A stretch of 64,000 nt of DNA from Lepturacanthus savala (GCA_030544235.1 CM060472.1:18754154-18818153), one strand, 5' to 3'. Positions 12,901-25,406 are shown, counted from the stretch's first letter. Notes: generated by a model not told the origin, from the letters alone. Made by a program: numbers and translations.

Positions 12901-15900
12901 GTTGCGACTGATTTGGGGTTTTTTAACGAGCGAAATGTTTTGAGTTTTTCTCCTGTAGCCCAACAGAGGTTTGTGTTGAGATTTTTTCTGCGCCCTCTTC
13001 TCGGAGGAATCCGTGGCTTTGCAATCAAGGGGCATCGCGGCCTCGTGGCCGCTGTGCACGCCGGCCTCGGCGCCGACCTCGGGAGAGGCCCCCATGTCCT
13101 TCGCCATCCTCTTCCTCTGCTGTCTGTGGAATGACGTGAAGGACATGGTGACGGCCTGAGACACGCGTCTGGTCCTCTGCGGCTGGGCCTGGTCCGTCTC
13201 CGAGTCCTCGGACACCTCGCCCGCTTCTTTCGCCTTGGAAGCTTTTTCTTTGCCCTTGGCTGCAACCGGGATGCTCAGCAGCTTCTCGTGCTTTTTGCCC
13301 CGAGTGGAGGTAGCGGCCGTTTGGTTTTGCGAGCTGCCTGAGTCTGCGGTTTCTCCCGCTCTCCTGATACACTCAGCTGATCTCGTGCTTCTCTGTCCAC
13401 CTGAGGCGTTTGCAGCATGAGCAGACTGCTTGCCGTGCAGTTTAATGACCACCTTGGGTATTTCTTTGTCTTTCACTGCACTCTCTTTAACGCTTGGGTC
13501 CGCTTTCGGGACCCTCGGTACAATTTTGCCAATTAGAGCTGGTTTAGGAGGCTTGGCCATAATTTTTCCAATGAGAGGTTTCGCTCCCGGAGAATGTTCT
13601 GGAGTTCGGGGAGGCTTTGTTTGGCTGAGTAACGATGAAGAAGCGAAAGATTTCTGTGGACGAGTTGCTGTGGTCCCGAATCCGGTGAAATCTTCTTCCT
13701 AGAGAAAACACAAAAAGTACATCCTTTAAATAATTATGATTCAATGTGGGAACAAGATATAAAATAAATAGGCAACTATTTCAATGATTGACTAATCACT
13801 CAAGGGAAAAAAGGAAATCAATCCTCAATATTTTACAATATATAGACAAGTGATTAATCCTGTAAATTGTAAAAATAAGCTGCAGAATAACATAGAATAA
13901 TATACAGAAAATAATCATTAATTAAGATTAGTGCACCTTTTTGAAATCAAGCATATTTCAAGCATTTAAGATGCTCAAGATGGTAGGTAGGTGTTCAAGC
14001 ACCTTACAAATGTGGAGAATGATACATACATGTGTGCCATACACTCTCTGAAAGTAATTTACAATTACAATTTCAAGAAATTCCAAGCACTTTGTTCAAA
14101 ATTCAAGCACTATTCAAACTTTGGAAATACCACATTAAATGTGAGTGTTGTCAATGGTCTCCAGCAGCGTTTGAACCCTGTAAATAGGTGCTCAGGTTAC
14201 TGCGAGTGTCAGTACCACAAAGCCATCATCTTCCTGCTATAATTACATGTTGAAGCACAGCTCAGGTTTGTTCAGTTAAAGTTCACACAACTTAATAGAA
14301 GCTGCTGCTTACTTTGTGCTGCCTTTGTGACTCAAAACAATCTCCCTCACACATGCTGATCAATTCTTACATTTGATTATTATGCATCGGCCCAACTGAA
14401 ACTCCGGTTTTACATCAGCTCAGCACTGTTCTGATGCACTGCACTGCTGCACTAAATTAATCAGATTTTGGTTTCAGTCTGTGCATTAAAATCAAGAAAT
14501 AACACCCAGGTTTTCTACGTGTCCACCCTGTTTCATGTGTGTAACTTCTAGTAAAATATATGTGCATTAAGTGTATTTTTTTTCCAAAATACTGAATCAG
14601 GTATTCATTCAAACTTCACTACAAGCAAAGTTAAAAAGAACCTTTAAAACACAATTGGCCTCCAACAGCTCTAATTCACACCCTCCGATACAAACACCGC
14701 ACACTACAGCAGATTAAAAACACACTCGAGCCAGATTTCTAATGACTCATCCATTTTCATGACCAAAATAAAGACTCCAGGAATTTAAAAGCGCTGAGAC
14801 TCTTCTAAAATACATTCCAAGGAAACTGCAGAGCAGGTGTGTGTGCAGCAGTTACTGATGTGTGATGCACCTACAAAAAGCTTTAGCATGAGCCATGGGA
14901 CTGTCCACCATAACAGGATTTCATCAGTGAAATCGGACTGCTGTTACACTAAAGCCTCAGCTCTGAGATTAAATAATATGATTACGTCCTGTCTGGCTTT
15001 ATAAACTTCACCATCCTGTTTCACTGGAGCAAACGGGAGACCACCCCAGAAACAGAAATACATTTATGTAAAGGAAATATGAGCATGTGGGGGATATGGG
15101 GACTTTCCATTGATGAGGTGACAGCCATGTTTTATGAGTAGTGACCAGAAACTGCAACGAGATTTCAGTCGTGCACAGATGATTAGCAATTAACACTGAA
15201 ACACAGTTATTTTCTTGATCTTCTTAATCGATTGACCCATAAAATGTCAGAAAATGGTGGGAAATGTCCTGGAGCCCAAAGTGACATCCACAAATGTCTG
15301 CACTTGTCCACAACAGTCCACAATCCATTATAGTCATTTTACTGTCATCTAACTCTAAAGAAACAATATTCAAATTGGAGAAGCTGCAACCAGAGAATTT
15401 GGAATTTGTTTAACTCTTTAAAAATGACTAAAAAAATATTGTAGTCGTTAAATAATAATAATAATAATAATAATAGATGGCCACCAATTGATCGATCATT
15501 GTAGCTCTAATAGCAACAATTTATAATTTAATCCAAAAAGGACCACTCTAATTTTAAGTTTTAATAATGTGGTGCCAATGTGAGATTAGATTATATAGAT
15601 AATAAAAGTACTGCATCATAATATTCGGCACCTTGTACACAAATACACAGCAAATTTAAAAAAGAAAGAAGGGACAAGCAGTAAGATATAGATATTACAA
15701 TATTAAAGTATGTTAATTTAAAATTACAATTTTAAAAGTAACCAAACCTGTGGTAGTATTGTATAAAGTAGCATCAGAGAGAAATACCTGATTGCAGTAC
15801 AAGTATTTAGTTACTTCTCACCACTGATTTTGATTAATTTAAATCTGTTTATTGTTCCTTTTCCTTATATGAATACCAGTGCTGGAATGTAATGAAGTAC

Positions 15901-16436
15901 ATATAATTAAGTACAATTTGGAGGTATTTGTAGTTTACTGGAGTATGTCCATTTACTACTACTTCCACAATAGGGAAATAGTGCAGTTTCGACCTCAGTC
16001 CATATATTTAACAGCTTTAGCTACTTTTCTGATCACTACTTAATAAGTAAAACACATGATCAGTTTATAAAATAGTAGATATATTTAATTTGGCTAATAC
16101 AGACTAACTGACAACATTAAAATACTGCAATATATACATACTAATGAATGACTGTATAAATTCCTTGATGAACTTGGAAGTAAAATATTTAAGTAAATGT
16201 GTTTTAGTTACTTTCCACTATAACTTATACTTTCCTTGAGTTGTTTGTTATAATGGTACGGTACATTATACTTCTAAACTACATTTCGGGGGAATATTGT
16301 ACTTTTTGAAATCCACTGCATTTATCTGACCACTTAGTTTCTTTTCAAATAATTATTTTCAGAAAACATTAACAATATTAAGATTAGTTTATAAATTATA
16401 CTGCATTGTTACACCAAAACGGTATAGTTCTATCAT

Positions 16437-16471
<35 letters not shown>

Positions 16472-17557
16472 GCTTTGTCATGTTTCAGATGTCTGTGTTG
16501 TATATTTTCCTCTGAAATGTAGTAGATTATAAAGTACCATCAGAAAAACTCTAGTAAAGTACAGATACCCTAAAATTGGACATGACTACAGTAGTAGATG
16601 TATTTAGTTACTGTCCATCAATGGATTTAAGACAGAAACATGCTGATTGTGCTCATTGTTTGCTACAGATTTAATCTTCTTGATTAAAACGTCTCGGTAA
16701 CGTTTCACTTCCCGGTTCATCCCACTTTGAAGCTGACGTTCAAAACACCGGAGCAGTCAGCTGACAGCTCCAACGTGGAGCGGGGGACACTGAAAGTTAG
16801 TGGACGTTCTGACAACGACACGATTATGTGTCGATATGAGCGCAGGAGGGAAACTTCCATCCTCCAACAGCGGTGCAGGCTCATCTCCGTGGTTTCCACA
16901 AAAACAAAAAACAGCCACGATCGCTACCAAACCGCCAAAGTTTCCGCCTAATGTCCTCTCTCATGCAAAACAAATCCAGCGGGTCTCTGTGGGACTTCAC
17001 GGTGATATTTAAAAACAGATATAAAATATGCAGAAGCGATTAAACTGGACGTATTCAACCATGAAACAATCTGAAGGAAACGCTGCAGGCAGGCGGCTAC
17101 AAAAGCCTATTTTGGGTCAAGCTAAGTTAACTTACCGCTAGCTTAAAACACTGTTTGCAATATGCAAATACATTGATTTAAAACGCCAAAACAAAAAGGA
17201 TTAAATCTTAACTTGTCTTTTTTGCGAACCATCTGGCTGACATGATACGGCTGGGTTATTCACCTCTTCGCTGTTGCTGGAGTCGAAGCCCACGTCTCGC
17301 TGCCGCCTGTGCTTCTCCGCCACACCGAGCAGACGCAGCAGATACGGGTCCTCGCTCAACGCGAGGCCGATGTTTACGGGCCTCGGCCCTCCGGCAGCCA
17401 GCTCCCCGTCCTCCGAGCCCAGCCTTCCGCGTCTGGTGCGTTTCTCCGACCGCAGCCTGCTGCGAACCGGGCCCGGCCGGCCCGGGAAGCGAGCTCGGGC
17501 CGGGTTTTGAATGCTCAAACCCGTCGAAGATGATAATCCGCCTCCCGATGCCGCCAT
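121..17557 (-). CDS. kmt2b: Histone-lysine N-methyltransferase 2B (KMT2B/MLL-type), 5' part; gene runs off the left edge
   Basis: Nuclear enzyme that methylates histone H3 lysine 4 within a menin/WDR5/RBBP5/ASH2L complex. Sixteen coding exons read: 17557-17264, 13698-12282, 11723-11557, 10675-10589, 9639-9483, 8132-7853, 7056-6995, 6893-6657, 6069-5975, 4609-3800, 2723-2610, 2482-2336, 1856-1764, about 1645-1528, 1320-1207, 311-121. They join into one frame of about 1461 residues. Seen: menin-binding motif RARFPGRP near residue 20; VVSARSSRVIKAPKRF in exon 2; PRIKHVCRAAAVALGQ in exon 5; a CXXC finger at about 764-812 (RRCGRCRGC, CANCLDKPKFGGPNTK); PHD1 (CCRRCKFCHVCGR), PHD2 (CRRCQTSYHPSCLGPTYP) and PHD3 (CYDDSNQHTQMMHCSRC) at about 1215-1410. 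The wording follows KMT2B rather than KMT2A. The catalytic SET domain is outside the window. Teleosts can carry two kmt2b copies; which one this is cannot be told. The end of the 1645-1528 exon is uncertain by one base. Confidence 0.93.
870..1024. repeat. (TA)n-rich microsatellite in a kmt2b intron
   Basis: A run of TA and TATC units lies between the PHD3 exon and the next kmt2b exon. The apparent reading frame across it is repeat-encoded and is not a gene. Confidence 0.9.
5108..5296. repeat. Dispersed repeat copy in a kmt2b intron
   Basis: Begins AGAGCTGCAGCAATTAATCG and later contains AATTGATTAATCAA and CAACTAATTGATTAATAG. The same opening recurs at 55640 and 55950, and the same body at 15205, 38868 and 57586. 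It is an old interspersed element shared across many fish genomes. Family name not assigned. Confidence 0.5.
15200..16640. repeat. Cluster of dispersed repeats in kmt2b intron 1
   Basis: Intron 1 (13699-17263) contains a copy of the AATCGATT...GTCAGAAAATGG family at about 15205-15510. Several pieces of the family reading like AAGTACAATTTGGAGGTA lie at about 15585-15640, 15885-16335 and 16500-16620. A (CA)n(TA)n microsatellite lies at about 16438-16470. Closely similar stretches recur elsewhere in this window (see the other repeat entries), which marks them as interspersed repeats. Confidence 0.55.
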
Positions 17558-17850
17558 TATTTACTACAACAACAACAGCGACGGCGCGCTGGCAGACGGT
17601 GACAGTAGAGAAGAGAAGCAAGATGGACCTGCGACGCAAAGGCGCGAGATAGAAAGGAAAGACAGGTGCATCATGGGAAAACGAACTTCTGCGGCCCAGG
17701 GAGACTTCTGTTTTCTAAACGAAATAATTCGATCTTTACCAGAGGTGGACGAAGTAGCAGATACCTTACTAAATCTCATTTTTCATTCCCAAATATTATT
17801 GCTTTATTCACAAAAACGACAGTTGCGCAGAATATGTAAATATTAATAAG
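17240..17850 (-). promoter_or_regulatory. kmt2b first exon and CpG-rich promoter region
   Basis: The start ATG is at 17557. It begins MAASGGG, like mammalian KMT2B (MAAAAGGG). Exon 1 and the sequence just upstream are GC- and CpG-rich against an AT-rich background, as for a housekeeping promoter. The first intron donor (GAAGAG|GTGAAT) is at 17264/17263. Exact transcription start not determined. Confidence 0.55.
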
Positions 17851-19480
17851 GATAGTAATAGTGAAATCCTAATACCTATTTCCAACAATTCCTCATTAAA
17901 TTGGTTATTTAAAGCTTTGGCACACTTTTAAAGCATCATATTGTAATCAAAGTCTAAGTGGTGTTATTAATATTAATAACTGCAGGACAATAGCTGCAAT
18001 ATGCATTTAATGTATGTTGGACAAAGTACTTGGATTCTTTACTTAAGTAAAAGTAGAAATAATGTTGTCAAAACTACTTAATAATAAAAAAAACGTAATG
18101 AATTGAAAGGTACTTGGGTAAAGTACAGAAGTATTATCAGAAAAATGCACGAAAGTATCAACATTTTTAAAAAATACTCATTATGTAAACTTTTATATTA
18201 ATATGATAGGCAAATTAAACTTTATATACAATTTTAATCAATTCAAACCACAATTTTTATGACATATTTCAAGCTAAAGGTATTTAAATTGAAACATTAA
18301 ATATTGATTTTATGTGATAGCAGCTAATATTTGTTGCTTTCAAGATTACATGAAAAAAAGAATATATACAATTAATTGGTATAATTGCAATTCTGAAAAC
18401 ACTAAAGAACTGAGTCTACCTTTATTGTATTTTTTTTTTCCTGAGGTTAAAACAGAAAATGCAAATTACCTCTACACTCCCCTCCACTGGCTGCACTGGT
18501 AAATGGACTGCAGCAGCACCTTAGCAGACAAAGCACTTTACAATTTGCCTCTCATTCTCCCATTCACACACTGACAGAAAGCACAGAAGTGTATGGTTAC
18601 TGTTTAATGCAACATTTTTTATTTTCTGAAACGAGAAAATAAGACCCCCTAAATTACATAATTGAAGTCCCATAATACAGAACCATATATATATTGCCCC
18701 ATTTATCTGGTTTTGGATTTCATTATGTTAAGGACTTACATTCTTCTCATGATTGTTACTTTTATTTTCCTAAAAAATAAATGCAACAGCTGAATATAAA
18801 ACATTCCCCCACTTGAAAGAATTTGCTAGTTATTCTACAGCGAATATAAAACATTTCCAGTACAATAGAGGTAATATGGACAGCAAAATGGGCTTTAAGA
18901 CATGAGCTCATAGTGACCATAAATTATGATTATGTACAGACTGGTACTGAGATTTATTCACAAATGTATGGTGTTTTCCTGAAAGCAATTTTTGAAATGG
19001 TGTCCCAGAAACAACCACCATAATTCAGCTGTCACATAACCTTGCTTCCAAAACTCCGAGTCTACAGGAGTAAATCTGTCTCACCAGATTTACAAATTTA
19101 AAAGCCAACTGCATTGTGTTGCATTGAAATTATGTGTGTAGTTATGTGTTAATTCACAAATCAACTGTCTATATTATTTGTAGTGTTTATTATGATGTTC
19201 TACCTTCTTGGCTAGGTCCCCCTTATGAAAGAAATCTGGGTATAATCGGGTTAAATAAAGGTGAAATAAAGATCAAACAATAACTTGTTTTCACTTTATC
19301 ATTATGACTGTTGTTTAATGGTCACAAATTCAGAATCAGAAATTAAGAGTATTAGAAATTGTTCCATCCTATCAGTTTCTTGAATTGTGAAAAAAAAAAC
19401 ATAGCATTGATAATTAAATAGTAATAATTAAAAACAAAACAAATATTAAAAAGGTAAATAAAACAGTAGTTGCAGTGTTT
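17850..19480. other. Intergenic spacer, AT-rich, repeat fragments only
   Basis: No exon could be supported. It holds a copy of the dispersed AAGTAAAAGTAC-type repeat at about 18020-18170 and a short piece of a teleost SINE-like repeat (GGTAAATGGACTGCA) at about 18499-18582. The remainder is low-complexity AT-rich sequence. Confidence 0.6.
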
Positions 19481-19490
19481 GATTTGTTGG

Positions 19491-19496
19491 TTTATT
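19491..19496 (-). terminator. Candidate polyadenylation signal of the ZNF576-like gene
   Basis: TTTATT on the plus strand reads AATAAA on the minus strand, about 315 bases past the stop codon at 19810. Position only; cleavage site unknown. Confidence 0.35.
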
Positions 19497-19809
19497 ATTA
19501 TGCAGTTTCAGGAGGACCTACAGAGATTTAGATTTACAGGACCAGACTGTCATCTTACTTTTTTCTTAAAATTAAGATGATAACTGAATTGTTTTAACTA
19601 GAATTTAGTATCTGAATTTGGCCTATTGAATTAGACCATCTTGATATATTATTATTTGATTTTTTGGGATTCTGTAATTGAGTTATCGAGCATGATAAAT
19701 TCAGATCAGTAATTCCAATGAAAACAAATTCAGTTCTAGAAATTCAGTGGCTTTTAAATTACAAAATATAATGAGACAGATTTACTTCCATACAATCTCT
19801 CCACATATA

Positions 19810-21547
19810 TTATCTCTTTTCTGTGTCCTTCTCTGCCTCAGTGTGGGTATTCTGGTGGACCTTCAGGACACTCTCTCGTGCAAAGCTCTTCCCACAGGTC
19901 GGGCAGGTGTATCCGGAGCAGTGAGCTCTGGCCATGTGTGATTTGAGCTGATCGGGCCGAGCGTAGCTCTCATCACACTCTGTGCACACATGAGCCTTCT
20001 GAGTGGCCAGCGGAGACCCATGCTTCTCCCTCTTGTGCTCCCGTAGGGCGGCAAGAGAAGGGAATATGAGGTCACAACCTGATTCTGAACAAGGGATCTT
20101 GAGCTCCAGCTGCGTCTCGTTGTTGGCGCATCCTTCTGTCGGAGAGTCATTGAATCCTTTGCATTCCTCTGCTTCATCTTCTTGTTTGATCTTCTTGCTG
20201 TTAACCGTCTCTACCTGAGCTGCATTCTTGGGTTTACGGCCGCGTTTTTTGGGCGGCGGCTTAACGTCACAGTTTGGATTATCGGCAAACCTCTCCTGGT
20301 GTTGCAGGAGGTCCTCTTCTGTCTGGAAACCACTACTGCACTTGCAACACTGGTAGGTGTTGATGTCATCGGCCACTATCGGGTTCTGGGGGTGCACCGC
20401 GATGCGATGGTTGCGAAGACGTGAAGGACTGGGGAACAAGGCGCCACAGTCTCTGCAGGGACACCGTCGCTCTATGCACTCGTGTCGTCTGTGTTTTGTC
20501 AGCTGCGAGAGATTGAACAATCAGTACAGGCAATAAAACATTATTTTATCAGTTTCCAAGAAAAGTCTGCTCGCTGCTCTGTCCTTACCTCAGTGAAGGT
20601 GTAGAAGCTGTCCTGGCAGTAGGGGCAGTGGAAGGGTTTCTCCTCCGTGCTGTGGGTGGCCTGGTGCTGGCTGAGCTCCTCAGAGGAGGAGAAGCACTTG
20701 TCACATTTGTAGCATGTAAAGACTGTATCCGTCTGCGAAATTATAAGCAAAAAAATATTTTAAAATAATGAAGAGGTATTTATATTGGCCAATTAAGGGT
20801 TATTTTTCTTACAAGCCTCTCAATTTTCATTCCAGAATATTCCTTTATTTATTGAAAAAAAAGACTCAATTATGCAGAATATTTTACTACATACACACCT
20901 GCCCGATACAGGCTGATACATATATAAGAAATATTCATAATTAACAATAACTTTCCACCACTGTGTGGTGTTAATAATAAATACTGACAGATCAAATATC
21001 ACTTTTGGCACAAAATCTACACACTATCGGTATAAAGTATCACATTTTACACTTCAGTCATTCAAGTTGAAACTATTGCTTGGCATTTTTTTAGTCTGAT
21101 TTGTTTTACCTGCTGCAGCTGCTGTTTGTACTGCTCCCGATGACTTTTCCTCATGTGCCTCTCCTTGGCCTTGGAGTTACAGAAGGTGATGAAGCACTGA
21201 AAACACTGTAGACTCTCATGTTGATCTATGTCACAAGGAGATAAAATGTTATGTGCAGATTAATTCACAACATAATGGTAGAATGTTATGACTGCATGCA
21301 TCAAAGCCTGTATTTTCTGTGATAAAAAGAGACTATTAGAATTAGGTGCACTGCATATAACATCTGAATGTTGCAGAGAAATGTTATGCGAGTGCTTACA
21401 AGACTGCAGGGGGGCGATCGCAGGCTCAGACCGTGGCTCAGACTTGATTACGGGCTCAGCCTTCATCACAGGCTCAGGCTTGATCTCTGGTGCGGTGGAC
21501 TTCCTCTCATTCCCAACAACCACTTTCTCTATCTTCAACATTTCCAT
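19810..21547 (-). CDS. C2H2 zinc-finger protein, ZNF576-like
   Basis: Probable nuclear DNA-binding regulator, 366 residues. Coding exons 21547-21400, 21225-21110, 20732-20589 and 20502-19810 join in frame. The start MEMLKIEK is the first ATG after the splice acceptor at 21583. The N-terminus carries three closely spaced SUMO-type motifs (IKPE, MKAE, IKSE at about residues 22-35). Then come about eight C2H2 or C2H2-like fingers, starting with LQCFQCFITFCNSKAKERHM and ending with YTCPTCGKSFARESVLKVH. A basic AT-hook-like stretch, KKRGRKPKN, lies between fingers. The linkers are irregular, unlike KRAB-type arrays. The LQCFQCFITF finger recalls ZNF576, but that match is from memory and is only moderately secure. 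Confidence 0.8.
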
Positions 21548-22737
21548 GCTGATGCTTTCACACACTGATCTCCCACATAGAGCTGTAACATAGAAACACT
21601 TCTTATGAAAAATCAATGCGCACATGCACACCACAGTAACTACCATTTGGTCAAAATTGAGTTATGGCTGAAATTTAATTTTTACATGGTTTATCTCATG
21701 ACAAATTACCTAAATAAATCATGCTCTAAGATTTTTTTGGAGAAAACAGAATACAAGAATTGTAGGTACAAATGAAACAAAAAATGGGGCCTGCTCCATT
21801 GTCTGTCTGTATTTAATTTTACCTTCATATTAGTTTCACAAATAAAATACTTTCAGCAGCAGATTATTAGCAGTATGAGGAAATTATTCTAGAAATGATT
21901 TCTGTTTATTCCAAAGAAAGAAATACTTGACGAGAGAGAACAAGTTGCTTCTTTTGGAAGATTATGTCTGTAAGTATGTATTGCTCTATCAACAAAACCA
22001 CTTTATTATTGTAATTTCAAATATTTAAGTAAAATTTCCTAGTTTTTACCTCATAATATTACCTTCCTCTCCCCTTCCTTCGTTATGTCCCTAATCGTTT
22101 TCCGTAGAGAGCAGTATCTGCATTTTCGGGTTCATAAGTTAAAAAATTGATAATGAATTTTAGCTATGAAACTGACTTATCTATTAAGCACATTAAGACT
22201 ACTTTACCAATGACACATTTGTCTGGACAATCAGTAAACTTTGAATGCATTTACCTCTCTTTCATTGTCAGTTAGTTGCCAGTATGTGGTTTTAGGGCAG
22301 TAAACACATCTCACATGTCTGTAGAAACTGATGTGAGACTAGCATTAAATTAACCCGCGTACAAAGCATCTCAGCTACGGTAATTAAACATAGGACATTG
22401 AGCTGAATGAAGGCTAAGTGAAATTCCCCAAAATACATACAAGTCCAAGAAGAGGGTGAGTTTAGTATAGTTCGGGAGAACTAATTCTTAAATAAAGAGA
22501 AAGCAGCTAACGCTAGGCCTAGCTGACAGGATGGAGGGAATATACAGTGGTCGACATGCATCGCTGCTACTAAAAGCAACGCTTGAATATTCTATATTTT
22601 TTAAATATTCTAATTTGTGTTGGCTTGTGTTTAGTTTCATGAGGGAGCTGTTGTCTTTAAATCGGCTTTGTCGGAGGGACATACGCTTAATTTTGACTTT
22701 AGTCTTTGTAAACAATTCCAAAATACATCAGTTTCTT

Positions 22738-22870
22738 ACCGTTTGAATCGTCCACTGAGATGAAGCCGCGGAGGGAGGGGGGGCTCTGCCCACATCACGT
22801 GACATGGGAAGCCGCAGATGTGATGACGCGAGATTTCGGAACAACGCGGCTTTGTTCTTGTATACAAGAC
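22738..22870 (-). promoter_or_regulatory. Non-coding first exon and promoter of the ZNF576-like gene
   Basis: A consensus donor (AAACG|GTAAGAAAC) is at 22740/22739 on the minus strand. It pairs by position with the acceptor at 21583 (TTACAG|CTCTATG) before the coding start. The segment just upstream, to about 22870, is GC-rich with CpGs and CACGTGACATG, and is the likely promoter. The transcription start is inferred, not seen. Confidence 0.5.
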
Positions 22871-22890
22871 ACGCCCACTTTCCTCTGGTT

Positions 22891-22898
22891 GGGAGACC
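22891..22898. repeat. Left 8-bp target-site duplication
   Basis: GGGAGACC directly outside the left inverted repeat, identical to 25329-25336. Confidence 0.88.
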
Positions 22899-22922
22899 CA
22901 TAGACATATATACGTAGACGCC
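22899..22922. repeat. Left terminal inverted repeat of the P-element-like transposon
   Basis: 24 bases starting CATAGACATATATACG. They match the reverse complement of 25305-25328 without a mismatch; the next base differs (G against T). Confidence 0.9.
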
Positions 22923-22963
22923 GCATGGAGCGGATTTGTCCGCTGCTTCGCTACGTCAGTGTC

Positions 22964-22985
22964 GCCGCCATATTGGATGTGGCAA
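22964..22985. repeat. Left subterminal inverted repeat with YY1-like core
   Basis: 22 bases starting GCCGCCATATTGG, 65 bases in from the left end. The reverse complement is exact at 25253-25274. The minus-strand reading AATATGGCGGC fits the published YY1 consensus AANATGGCGGC. Confidence 0.75.
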
Positions 22986-23450
22986 AGCTGCGCTGTAAAC
23001 AAATACAAGTAAACGGACCTAATTTCATAAAGCGCCTCTCTACAAGAAACTTGTGTTAATACCTCTTAATTATTCATTCACACATACACTACTATACTTG
23101 ACAAACAGTAAGAGACCACAATGTATGTATATAATCTTGATTTAAGATTTAAAATAACCCCAAAGTTCGGCGAATATCAAACTTGATAAACTGCGGGTTG
23201 GATTGACTACACTACCCGCGGTGCAGAAGACCCTAAAAACTAAAAGTTAATTTAAAAATGTTAAATTTTGCCCAATTTCATGGCATTTGCATCAACACAG
23301 TCAAGGTTATCCACAAGAGAATGTTTAAGATGGCAAAATTTGCCATAAGAATTGCAGCAGGGTTAATAAAGTAAATGTAATTTAATATGGAGCAGGTTAA
23401 CAAATAGAGTACAATCAAGCCTCAAAGAACAAAGACAGTAAAAAATAATT

Positions 23451-23484
23451 CACACGCACACACACACACAAACACACACACACA
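23451..23484. repeat. (CA)n microsatellite
   Basis: Imperfect CA repeat with interruptions, in the transposon past the transposase remnant stop. Confidence 0.85.
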
Positions 23485-23533
23485 ATGTACACTATAAACA
23501 TAACATTTTTTTTTTTTTGCAGAAATGGCACTA

Positions 23534-24221
23534 AAACCCTTTAAAAATAATGTTTTTGCACATTTTTTTTCTTATGGTGCCACTCTGCAACTGTAATGTG
23601 TCAAGTTTGGCAATGTGATGCAGCCTTAATTTGTGGAACACAGAATCAACCAATGACATGAGCACATAATGATGTTTGTAGATTCCAGACTGTGTTTCCT
23701 GAATGTGACCCAGACCAAACACATCCTCAACACCAATGTCTGCCTGTACAAACTGACTGATAAACAGCACCTTTACAGCCCAGACAGTGATTGGTGAATA
23801 AAACACTCAGCTGATCTGACCACCCTCACTGTGCCCTCTGATGGAATCATCAGTCCCCCCTTATTTTTTAGCTTGAGCAAGTGGTAACCCGAATCAAATG
23901 ATGCAGGTACAGCATCAGTCACCAGGCTACCACGGCACACATCACAAAGCAGTTTTTTCAGAATTTGGCAAACCACAAATCCTGAAATGTAGACAAGGGC
24001 ATTGTCAACAAAGCCACCAAAGTGGGTTGGCAGGTAGCTGTGGTCAGACACAATGGCAGGAATGTTGGTGAATGGGGATGGGATCTCTTCAGTAGCTTCT
24101 GCTGCTGAGGAGGATGACGTTTCCACATTTCCTGACACGCTTGGAGACACCCCACATCGCACCATGAGCCGGGGGAAAATGGCTTGGAGCTGGCATGCTG
24201 AAGGGTTGTTATTCCAACCCC
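23534..24221 (-). pseudogene. Transposase remnant: C-terminal region with a frame break
   Basis: After an acceptor at 24222 the frame reads GGWNNNPSACQLQAIF, then VYISGFVVCQILKKLLCDVC and LKNKGGLMIPSEGTVRVVR, and hits a stop near 23773. Similarity resumes in another frame (DVFGLGHIQETQSGIYKHHY, VFHKLRLHHIAKLDTLQLQ) to a stop at 23531-23533. A frameshift or small deletion therefore lies between about 23773 and 23806. This is the conserved C-terminal part of THAP9/P-element transposases. It is non-functional as it stands. Confidence 0.72.
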
Positions 24222-24279
24222 CTGTGAAAACATAAACATAAAAACAGCACTTTCACATGAATTACCGTTTTAGTTTGCC

Positions 24280-24394
<115 letters not shown>

Positions 24395-25144
24395 ATTATA
24401 TATTGTATATATACAATATATACAATCGCGGTAGGTGCAGATGTAGCGCTGCCGCTGAAACTGTTCAGGGACCATCAGCGTCAGGGTGTCAATGTTGATG
24501 ATGAATCCCAACACTCAGAGGTACCTTCACAAGAAATTGTTTGGTTAATATTAGAATAATATAACCCCAAGACAGCAGAATGATTTTGTTCATTTATAAA
24601 TGTGAAAACAACAAGGAGCATAGTGTAACAAAAGATCAACAACATCAACATACATACATTATGTTGCCTCAAAAAACAGAAAACACTGAAGTCCAACAGA
24701 AACAAAACAGGAGACTGCAAAAACATCAGAACCAGAGAACAGCATCATATGAACTTACGATGCTGAACAAGGGAATAGAATAGGTCTGGGTGTTGTGATA
24801 AGAAAATAATTACTATATTCATCTCCAAATTCTAATTCATTATTAATGTTCTGAATAACAGGTAACAGAAACAACGTTTCTTCCTCCTGTTTCTCTGCTA
24901 CTATGGGTGTGTAAACTGAGCTAATACTTAACTCTATATATTTTTGATGGAAATATACACAACCATGAGCAGAATAAATCCAAATAAATGGATGGAAATA
25001 ATGAATGAATAGCTACATGCGCGGGAATAGGCGAGCTAGCGTTTTCCACAACATCGGCAAATTATGCTCTCAAAACTATGTTAAAATGGCCAAATAATGC
25101 AGTCTACGAACAAAGTATTATCAAAAGTCATTGTTAAATCTTAC

Positions 25145-25223
25145 CTGCTAAAGTTATTCCCTCAGATTTGGTTTGGGGTGTACAACGATTCATGCAATTC
25201 CACGCAGCACAGGAATGAGACAT
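25145..25223 (-). pseudogene. Transposase remnant: first half of a THAP DNA-binding domain
   Basis: Reads MSHSCAAWNCMNR..., with the paired cysteines that open a THAP C2CH zinc module, then a good donor (GCAG|GTAAGATT) at 25145/25144. The rest of the THAP domain (second Cys, His, AVPTIF-like end) is not found downstream. By family knowledge this is the first exon of a P-element-type transposase. Confidence 0.6.
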
Positions 25224-25252
25224 CTTCTCTTCTCTCTGCTCTACTCCGACTC

Positions 25253-25274
25253 TTGCCACATCCAATATGGCGGC
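25253..25274. repeat. Right subterminal inverted repeat with YY1-like core
   Basis: Exact inverted partner of 22964-22985. The plus-strand reading includes AATATGGCGGC. It lies just upstream of the THAP exon start (ATG at 25223, minus), so it may belong to the original transposase promoter. Confidence 0.75.
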
Positions 25275-25304
25275 GCCGATGCCGTACAGCTCAGCGCTGA
25301 ATGA

Positions 25305-25328
25305 GGCGTCTACGTATATATGTCTATG
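25305..25328. repeat. Right terminal inverted repeat of the P-element-like transposon
   Basis: Mirror of 22899-22922, ending ACGTATATATGTCTATG on the plus strand. Confidence 0.9.
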
Positions 25329-25336
25329 GGGAGACC
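25329..25336. repeat. Right 8-bp target-site duplication
   Basis: GGGAGACC directly outside the right inverted repeat, identical to 22891-22898. Confidence 0.88.
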
Positions 25337-25406
25337 ATCCCATAACGTGATGACGTTTATCTTGGCCTCGGTTGACGCAGGAAAGGAACATATACACAGA
25401 GTTTAG
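25337..25406 (+). promoter_or_regulatory. Non-coding first exon and promoter of the ten-finger zinc-finger gene
   Basis: A donor, GTTTAG|GTGAGAAATG, at 25406/25407 pairs by position with the acceptor TTATTTTAG|GGAATG at 26399/26400 just before the coding start. The exon begins very near the right edge of the P-element, so the promoter must be tiny or lie partly inside or beyond the element. The transcription start is inferred. Confidence 0.4.

Noticed and set aside
12250..13134. Long open frame (294 codons) on the plus strand
   Set aside because: It lies fully opposite the large kmt2b exon 2, whose minus frame matches KMT2B phrases. The plus frame has no recognisable domain and is a shadow of GC-rich coding sequence.
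1154..17557. Assignment of the left-hand gene to kmt2a
   Set aside because: The CXXC reads CRGCLIEVDCAKCANCLDKP with PNTKRQCC, and exon 5 reads PRIKHVCRAAAVALGQ. Both follow KMT2B rather than KMT2A.
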